This document shows positions 19,712 to 28,057 of a stretch of 64,000 nt of DNA, one piece after another. The DNA comes from Pseudomonadales bacterium (GTDB lineage: Bacteria; Pseudomonadota; Gammaproteobacteria; Pseudomonadales; Ketobacteraceae). Each line of letters opens with the position of its first letter. The first letter of the stretch is position 1. The stretch spans positions 62,001-126,000 of the forward strand of contig JAGUVW010000022.1 in assembly GCA_020062665.1 (NCBI GenBank), given 5' to 3'. The translations under genes were made by a program, and so were the position numbers. The notes under the pieces are model-generated. The model worked only from the letters and a program-made list of their open reading frames with translations. It searched no databases and was not told where the DNA came from.

Positions 19712-20419
19712 ATGCACCAGCAGCAGTCGGTGCGACTGATCGTCAATGATGGATTTCTGGATGCGGAATTGCTGGAACCCCGGCAACCGGCGGACGCCTG
19801 TGTCATCTGGTTGCACGGGCTGGGCGCCAGCGGTGAAGACTTTGTGCCGGTGGTACCGCACCTGAAGCTGCCCGACAACCTCAACATCCGTTTCCTGTTC
19901 CCCCACGCGCCGGCCATGCCTGTCACCTGCAACGGCGGCTACATCATGCCCGCCTGGTACGACATTCTGGCCCTGAGCGAAATACGCGAGATCAATGACA
20001 CCGATCTGCAGCACAGCATCGCCCGCATCAACGATCTGATCCAGCAGCAGATGGCGCAGGGCATCGCGCCCGAACGCATTGCGCTGATCGGATTCTCCCA
20101 GGGTGGTGCCGTGGCCTATCACACTGCGCTGCGGTTTCCGCAACGGCTGGCGGGATTGATCGCCCTGTCCACCTACCTGCCCTCGCCCCACCTGCTGGAG
20201 CAGCAGAATCGCAGCGCCAACCAGGGCATTGCCGTGCGCATTGCCCACGGTGATTTCGATGACATGGTGACAGAACGGGCCGCACGCATGGCTTATGACT
20301 GGCTCGATGCGCGGCACTATGACGTAATGTGGAAAAACTACCCGATGGCACACGAAGTGTGCATCAGCGAAATCCGCCAGATCAGCGAATGGTTGCGGGG
20401 AATGCTGGCGGCGACCTGA
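19712..20419 (+). CDS. Phospholipase/carboxylesterase family hydrolase
   Basis: A 235-aa alpha/beta hydrolase of the Abhydrolase_2 (acyl-protein-thioesterase-like) family. Motifs are CVIWLHGLGASGEDF, nucleophile GFSQGGAVAYHTAL, acid HGDFDDMV and histidine MAHEVCISEI. The class acts on short acyl esters. Start ATG 19712 is 4 bp after the HIT stop. The stop codon lies inside the loop of an 11-bp inverted repeat. Confidence 0.93.
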   Translation: MHQQQSVRLIVNDGFLDAELLEPRQPADACVIWLHGLGASGEDFVPVVPHLKLPDNLNIRFLFPHAPAMPVTCNGGYIMPAWYDILALSEIREINDTDLQHSIARINDLIQQQMAQGIAPERIALIGFSQGGAVAYHTALRFPQRLAGLIALSTYLPSPHLLEQQNRSANQGIAVRIAHGDFDDMVTERAARMAYDWLDARHYDVMWKNYPMAHEVCISEIRQISEWLRGMLAAT

Positions 20420-20432
20420 CATCGCCGCCAGC
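20404..20432. terminator. Hairpin between convergent carboxylesterase and yccA
   Basis: A perfect 11-bp inverted repeat (GCTGGCGGCGA / TCGCCGCCAGC) encloses the esterase stop codon. There is no T-tract, so it may act as a bidirectional barrier or mRNA end rather than a strong intrinsic terminator. Confidence 0.5.
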
Positions 20433-20440
20433 ACAAAACA

Positions 20441-21202
20441 TTATTCGCTGCGCAGTTTGGCCAACAAACGCAACATTTCCAGATACAGCCAGATCAGGGT
20501 CACCAGCAGGCCAAACGCGGCATACCACTCCATATACTTGGGCGCACCCATCTCGACACCGTTCTCGATGAAGTCGAAATCCAGCACCAGATTCAGCGCC
20601 GCGATCACCACCACCACCAGACTGAAAATGATGCCGAAGGTACCGCCTTCATGGATGAACCCCATGCCATCGAAACCCACCAGACGCAGCACCATATTCA
20701 CCACATACAGCAGGCAGATCGCGCCGGTCGCTGCCACCACACCCAGCTTGAAATTCTCGGTGGGCTTGATCAGTCCGCTGCGATAGGCCATCAGCAACGC
20801 GAACAGCGTGCCAAAGGTCAAACCCACTGCCTGCATCACAATGCCGGGAAAGCGCATCTCGAAAAATGCCGACACACCACCCAGGAACAAACCTTCTGCC
20901 AGCGCATACATCGGCGCAATAAAAGGCGCAGTGGTCTTCTTGAATACACAGATCAGAGCCAGCACAAAACCACCGATGGCGCCCCCAATGGTCAGCGGCA
21001 TCAACAGCGGGCTGGCCTGGGCCACACCATCCACGGTCTGGGTTGCCTGCATGGCCATACCCCAGGTGATCATCGCGGTGATCAGGGTCATGGCCAACAG
21101 CATGGCGGTTTTGTTCACGGTACCACCCAGGGTCATGGGCGGATTGCTGGGTTCAACACTCGAAAACGTATTGGCCTTCAGGGCCGGATTGCCGGTACGC
21201 AT
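20441..21202 (-). CDS. Bax inhibitor-1/YccA-family membrane protein
   Basis: A 253-aa protein with seven hydrophobic helices. The N-terminal MRTGNPALKANTFSS and MTLGGTVNKTAMLLAMTLITA are typical of the YccA-like branch (DUF4199/Bax1-I), and the C-terminal helices are followed by EWYAAFGLLVTLIWLYLEML. The role is uncertain; E. coli YccA modulates FtsH. AGGAG sits just before ATG 21202. It converges with the esterase operon. Confidence 0.9.
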   Translation of the reverse strand: MRTGNPALKANTFSSVEPSNPPMTLGGTVNKTAMLLAMTLITAMITWGMAMQATQTVDGVAQASPLLMPLTIGGAIGGFVLALICVFKKTTAPFIAPMYALAEGLFLGGVSAFFEMRFPGIVMQAVGLTFGTLFALLMAYRSGLIKPTENFKLGVVAATGAICLLYVVNMVLRLVGFDGMGFIHEGGTFGIIFSLVVVVIAALNLVLDFDFIENGVEMGAPKYMEWYAAFGLLVTLIWLYLEMLRLLAKLRSE

Positions 21203-21359
21203 AATCACTCCTGGAATCAAAAGGTTGTGTCCCTACTGCTGCAGACTGGCATCGCATGGGTTAACGCCCAGACTGCAGCGCGTAGTGATTAAAGCCTAGC
21301 CAGCCTTATTCCCGCTGGCAATGTGGCTTATTCACAAAATGCCTATCCCAATGGAGGCA

Positions 21360-22367
21360 TCATTCACCGGGTGGCACTGACTTCTGCGCATTCTTGCGGG
21401 CCAGCTTTTCCGCCCGACGCGCCTGCCGCACCTGCAACTGATTGCTGCCAATGTGGCGCTCACCGCGCTTCTTCGCCAACTGCATCTGCTTTTCCCGCTG
21501 CTGATAACGGGCAATCTGCTCGGGATTGTGCTCGTCATAACAATGATGACAGCTCACACCCGGCACATAGTGCGCCGACTTTTTATCATCCTCGGAAATC
21601 GGCCGGCGACAGGCATGACACTGATCGAAGTTACCCTTCTGCAGCAGATGATTCACCGTCACGCGATTGTCGAAAACAAAACACTCGCCTTCCCACAGCG
21701 ACTGCTCCGGCGGCACATCCTGCAAATACTGCAGAATCCCGCCTTCCAGATGATAAACCTCGTTGAAACCCTGCTCCTTCAGATAGGCCGTGGATTTCTC
21801 GCAGCGGATACCGCCGGTGCAAAACATGGCGACCTTCTTATGCTTCTGCGGATCGAGATTCTGTTTCACATACTCCGGGAATTCCCGGAACGTGGTGGTA
21901 TTGGGATTGATGGCGCCGCGGAACGTGCCGATCTCCACTTCGTAATCATTGCGCGTATCCACCAGCACCACATCGGGATCGGAGATCAGCGCATTCCAGT
22001 CCTGCGACTTTACATAGGTACCCACCACCTGGCGCGGATCGATGCCCTCGACACCCATGGTGACGATTTCCTTTTTCAGCTTCACCTTGGTGCGATAGAA
22101 CGGCTCGATGGTGTCGAAGGACTCCTTCCAGCTCAGATCCTGCAAGCGCGGATCACGGCGCAGATAGGCCAGCAATGCATCGATGCCCGCGCGGCTGCCA
22201 GCCACCGTACCATTGATACCTTCCTGGGCCAGCAGCAACGTGCCTTTCACATCATGCTCAAGCATGAAATCCAGCAACGGCTGGCGCAGCTGTTCATAAT
22301 CGGGGAGTGAGACAAATTTATAGAGGGCGCACACCACATAGGGCGCGCTGGTGTTTTCATTGATCAT
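21360..22367 (-). CDS. trhO: tRNA uridine(34) hydroxylase TrhO (rhodanese family)
   Basis: Oxygen-dependent formation of 5-hydroxyuridine at position 34 of certain tRNAs. The 335-aa protein has an N-terminal acylphosphatase-like domain ([20 protein letters not shown]), a rhodanese domain with active-site loop [15 protein letters not shown] (about residue 190), and a C-terminal zinc-like region [13 protein letters not shown] followed by CHHCYDEH. The basic tail ([16 protein letters not shown]) is common in the family. The start [11 protein letters not shown] at 22367 has GAGGA upstream. Confidence 0.94.
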   Translation of the reverse strand: MINENTSAPYVVCALYKFVSLPDYEQLRQPLLDFMLEHDVKGTLLLAQEGINGTVAGSRAGIDALLAYLRRDPRLQDLSWKESFDTIEPFYRTKVKLKKEIVTMGVEGIDPRQVVGTYVKSQDWNALISDPDVVLVDTRNDYEVEIGTFRGAINPNTTTFREFPEYVKQNLDPQKHKKVAMFCTGGIRCEKSTAYLKEQGFNEVYHLEGGILQYLQDVPPEQSLWEGECFVFDNRVTVNHLLQKGNFDQCHACRRPISEDDKKSAHYVPGVSCHHCYDEHNPEQIARYQQREKQMQLAKKRGERHIGSNQLQVRQARRAEKLARKNAQKSVPPGE

Positions 22368-22486
22368 GTTGTCCTCGCGGGCTGGATCGTAAATCCAGAG
22401 CGTTTTCAAAGGGTTCCTGTCAGGCAACGCAGGCAGTTAATGCCACGGCCGGCGCGGATTCTACCGCAAGCCGGCCTGTATGGAAA

Positions 22487-22882
22487 TTATGCACTGCCCC
22501 GCTTGGCACCCAGCAGTTCGATCTTGTAACCATCAGGATCCTGCACAAAGGCCAGGATGGTGGAACCGTGCTTCATCGGGCCGGGCTCGCGGGTGACCAC
22601 GCCCCCTTTGGCACGGATGCGATCACAGGCGGCGTAGACATCCTCCACCTCCAATGCGATGTGGCCGTAACCGGTGCCCAGCTCATACTGCTCGGTATCC
22701 CAGTTATGGGTGAGCTCGATGGCAGCCTGCTCCGACTCCGGCCCGTAACCCACAAAGGCCAGCGTAAACCGGCCATCGGGATAATCCTTCTTCCGCAACA
22801 GCGTCATGCCCAGCACGTCGGTGTAAAACGCAATGGAACGATCCAGATTGCCCACCCGGATCATGGTGTGAAGAATGCGCAT
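22487..22882 (-). CDS. gloA: Lactoylglutathione lyase (glyoxalase I)
   Basis: Converts the methylglyoxal-glutathione hemithioacetal to S-lactoylglutathione. The 131-aa protein is the usual bacterial length. Visible motifs are [20 protein letters not shown] (metal His5), [20 protein letters not shown] (metal Glu) and [11 protein letters not shown] with HIA, and [12 protein letters not shown] near the end (metal Glu). Start MRILHTM at 22882 has GAGGA 8 bases upstream. The nickel-type (short) class is expected from its length. Confidence 0.96.
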   Translation of the reverse strand: MRILHTMIRVGNLDRSIAFYTDVLGMTLLRKKDYPDGRFTLAFVGYGPESEQAAIELTHNWDTEQYELGTGYGHIALEVEDVYAACDRIRAKGGVVTREPGPMKHGSTILAFVQDPDGYKIELLGAKRGSA

Positions 22883-22988
22883 GGAAAAAATCCTCGTGCG
22901 ATGCAAAACGCTACTCTAGCAGACGCCGCCGGCGCCCTCATACCCTATAATCCACTCACATCACATGAATGAACCGGAGGGTAGAGCC

Positions 22989-23387
22989 ATGCTGAAAGGA
23001 AGCTGTCTGTGCGGCGGCGTACAATACGAATACAACGGTGAAATCACCGAACTGGCCGTGTGCCACTGCAACCAGTGCAAGCGCGCACAAGGCACCGCAT
23101 TCGTCACCAACGCCCCGATCGACTACCACAAGTTCGTCATCCTGCACGGCAAGGGCCTGCTGAAAGCCTACGAATCCAGCCCCAACAAAAACCGCGTCTT
23201 CTGCTCCCGCTGCGGCAGCCCCCTGTTCAGCCAGCGCATCGACGCACCGGACACCATCCGCCTGCGAGTCGGCACCATCACCGAAGGCCACATCCCCGAA
23301 CCGGACTACCAGATCTATTGCGACTTCAAAGCCGACTGGTGCGTATTGAGCGACGACAAGCCCAAATACCCGTTGGGTAAGGTCTGA
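22989..23387 (+). CDS. GFA-family (glutathione-dependent formaldehyde-activating-like) protein
   Basis: A 132-aa zinc protein. Cysteine motifs GSCLCGGVQYEYNG (residues 4-17), CHCNQCKRAQGTAF and CSRCGSPLFS are the GFA family signature that builds two zinc sites. The biochemical role of most members is not known. GGAGGG is 6 bases before ATG 22989. It is convergent with the 162-aa unknown gene at 23528. Confidence 0.92.
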   Translation: MLKGSCLCGGVQYEYNGEITELAVCHCNQCKRAQGTAFVTNAPIDYHKFVILHGKGLLKAYESSPNKNRVFCSRCGSPLFSQRIDAPDTIRLRVGTITEGHIPEPDYQIYCDFKADWCVLSDDKPKYPLGKV

Positions 23388-23418
23388 ATCCTGTTTAGAT
23401 ACTCGGCTGATCGATTTT

Positions 23419-23454
23419 CATACTCTGAGAATCATTCAGGATGCTCAGAGTATG
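23419..23454. repeat. 11-bp inverted repeat near copy A module
   Basis: CATACTCTGAG (23419-23429) and CTCAGAGTATG (23444-23454) form a perfect 11-bp stem with a 14-base loop. It lies between the convergent GFA gene and copy A, next to GGCTGATCGATTT, a sequence also found beside copy B at about 40829. Confidence 0.7.
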
Positions 23455-23480
23455 GTTTCAGGATATTCGCCCTACCCTGC

Positions 23481-23507
23481 AACCATGACGGGAAACCCCG
23501 CCATGAT
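23481..23507 (-). terminator. 3' hairpin of copy A with GGAAACC loop
   Basis: CATGACGGG and CCCCGCCATG flank AAA about 20 bp beyond the copy A stop. Copy B has a corresponding hairpin with the same GGAAACC centre at 41126-41149, so it belongs to the duplicated module. There is no T-tract. Confidence 0.45.
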
Positions 23508-23527
23508 TGCCCCGGTATCAACCGACC

Positions 23528-24016
23528 TTAATCAGGGTCGGTAACGACCTCTGCCTTCTTGCGGCGGCCACCGGTAAAGCGCGAAGAAAGATCCTCGTAA
23601 ATCGCCTTGGCCTTCACCACACCATTGGCTGCCAGCAGCTTGATGTTCTGATAGAACATAGTGGCACCGCTCAGCGCCTCGGCACCGGTCAGCATCACCG
23701 TATCATCCAGCGCCACCATCAGCGGGTTCAGCTTGCGCTGATAATTGGAGAGACGCGCATTATTGGTGACCGACCGGTTGAACCACGCCAGATCCAGAAA
23801 CACCGGCACGGCCTCGGGGTTTTGGCCGGCATACTCCTGGCATTTATCTACCCAGCCCTGCTTTTTATCCCCCTTTTTGTGCAACTCCCTGCGCTCTTCA
23901 GCCGTCAGCGTTGACAGTATCACCAACATCTCCAGGGTCAGCTCATCAATCATGCCGTTGATACGGCGATCCATCTCATCCGATATTTCAAAATCGGCCC
24001 TACTATCCTGCGACAT
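23528..24016 (-). CDS. Conserved protein of unknown function, copy A (162 aa)
   Basis: A 162-aa soluble protein beginning MSQDSRADFEISDEMDRRIN. It aligns without gaps to copy B (41165-41653) with about 101 of 162 identical residues; the most conserved part is residues 98-150 (MVALDDTVMLTGAEAL to IYEDLSSRF, with FYQNIKLLAANGVVKAKAIY). The sequence is mostly helical, with no membrane segment or catalytic motif I can name; it fits a recurrent ~165-aa family seen in several phyla. AAGGAGG is an ideal RBS. Its ~200-bp upstream leader is also shared with copy B, and beyond it an integron-type cassette array begins. A ribosome-, envelope- or stress-related role would be guesswork. Confidence 0.75.
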   Translation of the reverse strand: MSQDSRADFEISDEMDRRINGMIDELTLEMLVILSTLTAEERRELHKKGDKKQGWVDKCQEYAGQNPEAVPVFLDLAWFNRSVTNNARLSNYQRKLNPLMVALDDTVMLTGAEALSGATMFYQNIKLLAANGVVKAKAIYEDLSSRFTGGRRKKAEVVTDPD

Positions 24017-24346
24017 CTGCCGCCTCCTTCGTAAAAGAATAAACGTTAAAAGCACGGGCAAAAAATTTGCCTCGTATTAGGAAGACGGGGGCGACGCAAA
24101 TAAATGGCAAATTCTGTGAAAAAAATGCCTCCGCCTAAGCGGGTTTGCCAGGGGAATGTATTGTGATAGGTTGGGGATGTCAGGCGGATTGACTTGGGGG
24201 TTGGGCTGGGCTGGGATGCCCGGCCTTGGGGGATTGGTAGTATGGGGTATGTGAGGGGCTGGGGTGTGGAACGTTATGTTTATGGTCAGAATTGGGTGTC
24301 CAGATTTGCAGGGTTACCAGACTTGGTAAGGTTGTGGATTGGGGGC
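24017..24346. other. Leader of copy A: shared non-coding module, no gene
   Basis: No gene is seen in this stretch. It shares several blocks in the same order with the leader of copy B (41654-42012): AAAGCACGGG...TTGCCTCGTAT...AAGAC, CCTAAGC-GGTTTGCC-GGG, and GATGTCAGGCGGATTGACTTGG (one mismatch in B). Base composition turns strongly G-rich towards the right, then AT-rich at GTTGAATAA (24347), where the cassette array begins. Confidence 0.65.
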
Positions 24347-24382
24347 GTTGAATAAACTGTTATGTGAATTTAAGGTGTTCAT

Positions 24383-25012
24383 TTGTATATTGATGACTAT
24401 GTAAAAGCAAAAAGGCCTTTGGGGTACTGGAGAGAGCTCCTGCACGAGTGGGTTCTGATGGTTCATCGGGTTTATCGAGTATCCGATAAAAAGGCGTCTG
24501 TTCATGCGGAAAAAGAGAGAGCCAATACTGGTCTGCTAGCAGCAGCTGCAACAAAAAATGGCTGGGTCGCACTCGAAGAATGTCGTACCGAAAAGGCGCA
24601 TAGGCATTTGAAGAAAACTACTTATGGTGGCCGTTGTGATTTGATGCTTTGGCGAGATATTCGGCATCATGAAATTGAAGCGAAGTTTTCGCGAATATCT
24701 ATAGCTGCTAGATCCAGTGTGCGCGTGGATAAAGCTTATGCAAAGGCAATAGCTGATTCTGCGAGGTCAACGTCAGCGGGTTATCGCTCAGAGAAGAAAA
24801 TCGCTGTGACCTATATTGTGCCGGTTATTAGGCCGAAGTTAATCGAATCACTAAGCGAATCTCAGATTGCGGATAAACTCCAAGATCTCGTTGGGTACAT
24901 TAAAAGCGAATTAGATCCTACGCTTTTGGCCTATGCGTTTCCTGGCCCCGTATCATTAGAAGGCAGCCCCAATATTGGCTTGGGTGTAATATTGATTGGC
25001 GATATCACATAA
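24383..25012 (+). CDS. Cassette protein with PD-(D/E)XK-like motif
   Basis: A 209-aa protein, probably starting at TTG 24383 with AAGGTG about 7 bases upstream; no better ATG keeps the conserved part. It is the first gene after the GTTGAATAA border. I do not recognise the family. It contains GGRCDLMLW (Asp86) followed after 12 residues by EIEAKFS (Glu99-x-Lys101), with an upstream acidic helix (Glu44 in HAEKERANTG). This spacing fits the D-Xn-ExK core of PD-(D/E)XK nuclease-like folds, so a nuclease or DNA-binding role is possible. Codon use is AT-rich compared with backbone genes. It ends next to attC-1. Confidence 0.6.
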   Translation: MYIDDYVKAKRPLGYWRELLHEWVLMVHRVYRVSDKKASVHAEKERANTGLLAAAATKNGWVALEECRTEKAHRHLKKTTYGGRCDLMLWRDIRHHEIEAKFSRISIAARSSVRVDKAYAKAIADSARSTSAGYRSEKKIAVTYIVPVIRPKLIESLSESQIADKLQDLVGYIKSELDPTLLAYAFPGPVSLEGSPNIGLGVILIGDIT

Positions 25013-25118
25013 TTTGCTGTACTCGGACCCAACTACGCGCCGCAATCTTGTGGTTTGCTGCGCAAGCTTTACCACAAGCTTGCTCTGCTCCGTTGGGCCT
25101 GTAAGCAAGGCGTTAAAT
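25010..25118 (+). other. attC-like integron recombination site 1
   Basis: A ~109-bp imperfect palindrome. The inner arms CTTGTGGT / ACCACAAG surround GCTGCGCAAG, the outer arms CCCAAC / GTTGGG and TTGCTGTAC / GTAAGCAA pair, and it ends in the core GCGTTAAAT. The left end (TAAT instead of TAAC) is degenerate. It is nearly identical to attC-4. Confidence 0.8.
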
Positions 25119-25140
25119 GAATAATCAAAATTGGTAGGAA

Positions 25141-26298
25141 ATGATGAGTACTGAAAAGAAAAGCCATTCTTCTGAAGAAAAGCCCGAAAATAAAGCCCGT
25201 ACGAGGAAGGTAAGAAAATATCCTTCTTGCACATTTGAAGACGCTATTGGATTGGCTAAAGCAATCCAGAAAAATGCGGGTAGCCAACAAATTAGGCGCA
25301 TTACATTATTCGATCTAATTGGAAAGGCTTCCGAGAGTGGGCCGTCTCGTGGTTGGGTTACTAACACAGCAAAGTATGGATTAATAAAGGGAAGCTCAAG
25401 CTCGGAATATCTTCAGCTGACTGATCTTGGATATAAAGTGACAGCAGAAGAGGTATCAGAATACGAGCGATCTAAAGCAGCCATTCAGTTGGCAATTCTC
25501 GATATTGAAATTTTCTCTTATCTGTTTCACACGTTTAAAGGTAACAAACTGCCCCAGCAGGTAGTTATGATAGATTCGCTGGATGGGCAGGATGTAGATA
25601 TAGATGATCGTCCTGCTGTTGTCGATACGTTCATAGTAAATCTGGAATACACTGGTTTGTTAAAGATGCTTTCTGGTGCTCAGCGCATTATAGAAGTAGA
25701 CCACGCGCTTGAAGAGAAGGAGAAGCAAAAGACAGCATTTCCCGTAGCGACTAATGGCAGAAAAGGTGTCAACGAATATCAGGGAGTCGTAACTTCTGGA
25801 AATTCGCACTTTGATTCCGCGTGTTTCTACATTACACCAATAGGTGAGGATGGTTCAGAGCAAAGGAAGCACTCAGACCTATTTCTGGGATCAATTGTAG
25901 AGCCGGCTATTGAACAATTAGGTCTTAAGGTGATTCGAGCTGACGGAATTGACATGCCTGGGATGATCACGAATCAAGTTATAGAGTACGTGCTCAATTC
26001 AAAGTTGGTAGTGGTTGATCTATCCTTTAACAACCCGAATGTTTTTTACGAGCTTGCGCTTCGCCATGCCACTCGTCTGCCTACTGTGCAGATAATTAGA
26101 AAAGGCGACAAGATTCCTTTCGATATTAGTCAATTTAGAACTCTGATTCTAGATTGCACGGACATATATACGCTTGTTCCGAAAATCGAAACATATAAGG
26201 CTGAAATTTCAACTTTAGCTAGGCAGGCGTTGGACAATCCAAAAGCAGCTGAAAACCCTGTGACATCTGTGTATCCAAATATAATGCTTACGATGTGA
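25141..26298 (+). CDS. Cassette protein with C-terminal nucleoside 2-deoxyribosyltransferase-like domain
   Basis: A 385-aa soluble protein. The basic N-tail is followed by a winged-helix-like part (residues 30-100, TFEDAIGLAKAIQK to YLQLTDLGYKV, resembling DUF5343-type domains), a helical middle, and a C-terminal domain from about 228: CFYITPIGEDGSEQRKHSDL, then VEPAIEQLGLKVIRADGI, then VVVDLSFNNPNVFYELALRH with Asp293 and Glu304. The D-x-S-x-x-N-P-N-V-x-x-E-L pattern is that of NDT/TIR-like nucleotide-cleaving folds. Related domains act as NAD or nucleotide-degrading effectors in antiphage systems, so a defence role is plausible but inferred. It is flanked by attC-1 and attC-2. Confidence 0.7.
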   Translation: MMSTEKKSHSSEEKPENKARTRKVRKYPSCTFEDAIGLAKAIQKNAGSQQIRRITLFDLIGKASESGPSRGWVTNTAKYGLIKGSSSSEYLQLTDLGYKVTAEEVSEYERSKAAIQLAILDIEIFSYLFHTFKGNKLPQQVVMIDSLDGQDVDIDDRPAVVDTFIVNLEYTGLLKMLSGAQRIIEVDHALEEKEKQKTAFPVATNGRKGVNEYQGVVTSGNSHFDSACFYITPIGEDGSEQRKHSDLFLGSIVEPAIEQLGLKVIRADGIDMPGMITNQVIEYVLNSKLVVVDLSFNNPNVFYELALRHATRLPTVQIIRKGDKIPFDISQFRTLILDCTDIYTLVPKIETYKAEISTLARQALDNPKAAENPVTSVYPNIMLTM

Positions 26299-26308
26299 AT
26301 TCATTTAA

Positions 26309-26413
26309 TAACCAGCAGCGGAAAAAACTACGCTCCGGCAACTTGTGGTTTGCTGCGCAAACTATACCACAAGTTGCCTCCACTCCGTTTTTACGCTGTG
26401 GTTGGCGTTATAC
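26309..26413 (+). other. attC-like integron recombination site 2
   Basis: A well-formed site: starts TAACCAGC, has a perfect inner stem GGCAACTTGTGGT / ACCACAAGTTGCC around TTGCTGCGCAAACTAT, outer arms CGGAAAAA / TTTTTACG, and ends GGCGTTATAC (G-TTRTRY-like core). Confidence 0.9.
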
Positions 26414-26434
26414 GAATATCAGATTAGGTGCCGA

Positions 26435-27256
26435 ATGAAGCAGCAGCTTTATAAAAAAGCAGTAGAGTTTGTACAGATAAATGGTGGCGATGGGTTTGGA
26501 GAAAATAATTTGCAGAGATACATGGCGCCAGATAAAGAGCGAGAAAAACCGCCATCAATTAACAGAATATATCAATCGATACTTGAGTCCGCGCAAAATG
26601 TTCAAATGAGTCCAAATGTCATTGGTGGCGCCATAAGCGGTGAGAAAGGAAATATAAAACCACTCGGTAAATTTTTGTTTGATTTTTCACCATCAAATGT
26701 TTTCGATGCGTATGGAGGTATTTCTGCCGAAGAATTGCTTGAGAAAATAATTCCAACTTTATTTACGAAACCCCATCAAGAGAAAAGGAAGCTTTGGCTT
26801 CGGTATTGCAAGACCATCATATCAGCCGCTAGATTTCTCAACCAGTTTCCCGGCCATGAATCCTTCTACGAATTTGTGGAAGGATATTATGCTGATGATC
26901 GAATAAAGCCATTTTTGCCAATGCTTTTAAGCTATGAGATTGATGGCATTGGGTTTGCTCTAGCATGTGATTTTTTAAAGGAACTTGGGTATAGCCAATA
27001 CGGGAAGCCGGATACACACATTAAGGATATTTTCATCGAACTGAATTTACTAAATGGTGTTCAAAAACAATCATCTAAAGCTGACTATTTATCGTTGAAG
27101 CTAATAGACGAAATTGCAGCGTTGAACGATGTCACTCCATATGCGGTAGACAAAATGTTGTGGTTGGTATGCAGCGGCGACTACTACTACGAGAAGCGCA
27201 AAATTGGCAATAAAAAAAATGATTTCATTGCCTTTGCCAAAGCGTCAGCTAAGTAA
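26435..27256 (+). CDS. Cassette protein with HhH-glycosylase-like C-terminal region
   Basis: A 273-aa protein starting at ATG 26435, 22 bp after attC-2. The segment IDGIGFALACDFLKELGYSQYG-KPDTHI (about residues 169-196) resembles the helix-hairpin-helix (GIG) and following Asp/His stretch of HhH-type DNA glycosylases, and the spacing KPDxHIKDIF is recurrent in such cassette proteins. The rest is helical. A DNA-base-processing role is possible; the catalytic Lys of glycosylase/lyases is not identified. AT-rich codon use and attC sites on both sides mark it as a cassette gene. Confidence 0.6.
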   Translation: MKQQLYKKAVEFVQINGGDGFGENNLQRYMAPDKEREKPPSINRIYQSILESAQNVQMSPNVIGGAISGEKGNIKPLGKFLFDFSPSNVFDAYGGISAEELLEKIIPTLFTKPHQEKRKLWLRYCKTIISAARFLNQFPGHESFYEFVEGYYADDRIKPFLPMLLSYEIDGIGFALACDFLKELGYSQYGKPDTHIKDIFIELNLLNGVQKQSSKADYLSLKLIDEIAALNDVTPYAVDKMLWLVCSGDYYYEKRKIGNKKNDFIAFAKASAK

Positions 27257-27262
27257 GTCTTA

Positions 27263-27329
27263 TAACAATCAGCAGCAGCGGAAAAATCTACGCGCCGCCA
27301 ATTTTTGGTTCGCTGTGCAGGGCGTTGTG
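27263..27329 (+). other. Truncated attC-like site 3
   Basis: Starts TAACAATCAGCAGCAGCGG, shares the left half of attC-2 (AGCGGAAAAA-CTACGC, then GCCAATTTTTGGTTCGCTG), then jumps directly to GGCGTTGTG. The right half of the stem is missing, so it is probably no longer a good recombination substrate. Confidence 0.65.
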
Positions 27330-27380
27330 AGCCAGAGTTGCTATAGCTCAGGATACGGATTCACATCTGGAATAATACAT

Positions 27381-28034
27381 ATGGATACCTCCTCGATTTA
27401 TGAAAATTGCGATCAATATACTGCGTTTCCAGATGCAGACCAGGTGTTTTATTCTGATTACGAAAAGGAAGTCATGTTACCGTTGGGCATGATGCATGTT
27501 GATTTCGACGGTGTTCAATATGATGTTCTGCTGGCTGTTCCGACAATTAGTCACGAAGAAGGAATCATTGGATACGAGAATATTGGCGAACGCTGTGGCG
27601 AATTTTGGATCACATACTCGAACGTCGATGGAAAGTGGGCGTTGGACAGTTTGCCTGATGAGCTATGTGAGCTGGAGTTTGCGCCACCGAAGGTTAGGGA
27701 AAGATATGAGGAACGAAAAGCGCTTTTTGAGATACATCGCTGTCTGCCTTTTGAGGGAGATATAAATCACAAACTTCCGCTACTACGTTTGGGGCATGAA
27801 ATAACGAATCTAAGCAATTTGTTCACACGTCTTGACAGATATATACCTAGCTCCTTACGAGATATTCCTTACGGATACGGGGAAAAGTTAGTGACATTTG
27901 AAAGCTCAGAAGGTGGCGAGTATATTTACTTAGGCCGTTTGACTGGTTGGATTTATTGCGGTTTATTTGGCGACTTCATGTTTTTCTTCAACACAGTTCT
28001 AGGGCGAGTGTTGGTCGTAGTTGATTATGATTAA
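27381..28034 (+). CDS. Cassette protein of unknown function (217 aa)
   Basis: A 217-aa soluble protein starting ATG 27381 (MDTSSIYENCDQY), 52 bp after truncated attC-3. An open frame continues upstream through the attC remnant, but that part is not coding-like. I do not recognise the family. It is rich in aromatic residues (DYEKEVMLPLGMMHVDFDGV, GWIYCGLFGDFMFFFNTVLG). No signal peptide or catalytic motif is evident. It ends just before attC-4, as expected for a cassette gene. Confidence 0.55.
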   Translation: MDTSSIYENCDQYTAFPDADQVFYSDYEKEVMLPLGMMHVDFDGVQYDVLLAVPTISHEEGIIGYENIGERCGEFWITYSNVDGKWALDSLPDELCELEFAPPKVRERYEERKALFEIHRCLPFEGDINHKLPLLRLGHEITNLSNLFTRLDRYIPSSLRDIPYGYGEKLVTFESSEGGEYIYLGRLTGWIYCGLFGDFMFFFNTVLGRVLVVVDYD

Positions 28035-28057
28035 ATAACTACCTCTCATTTTGCTCA

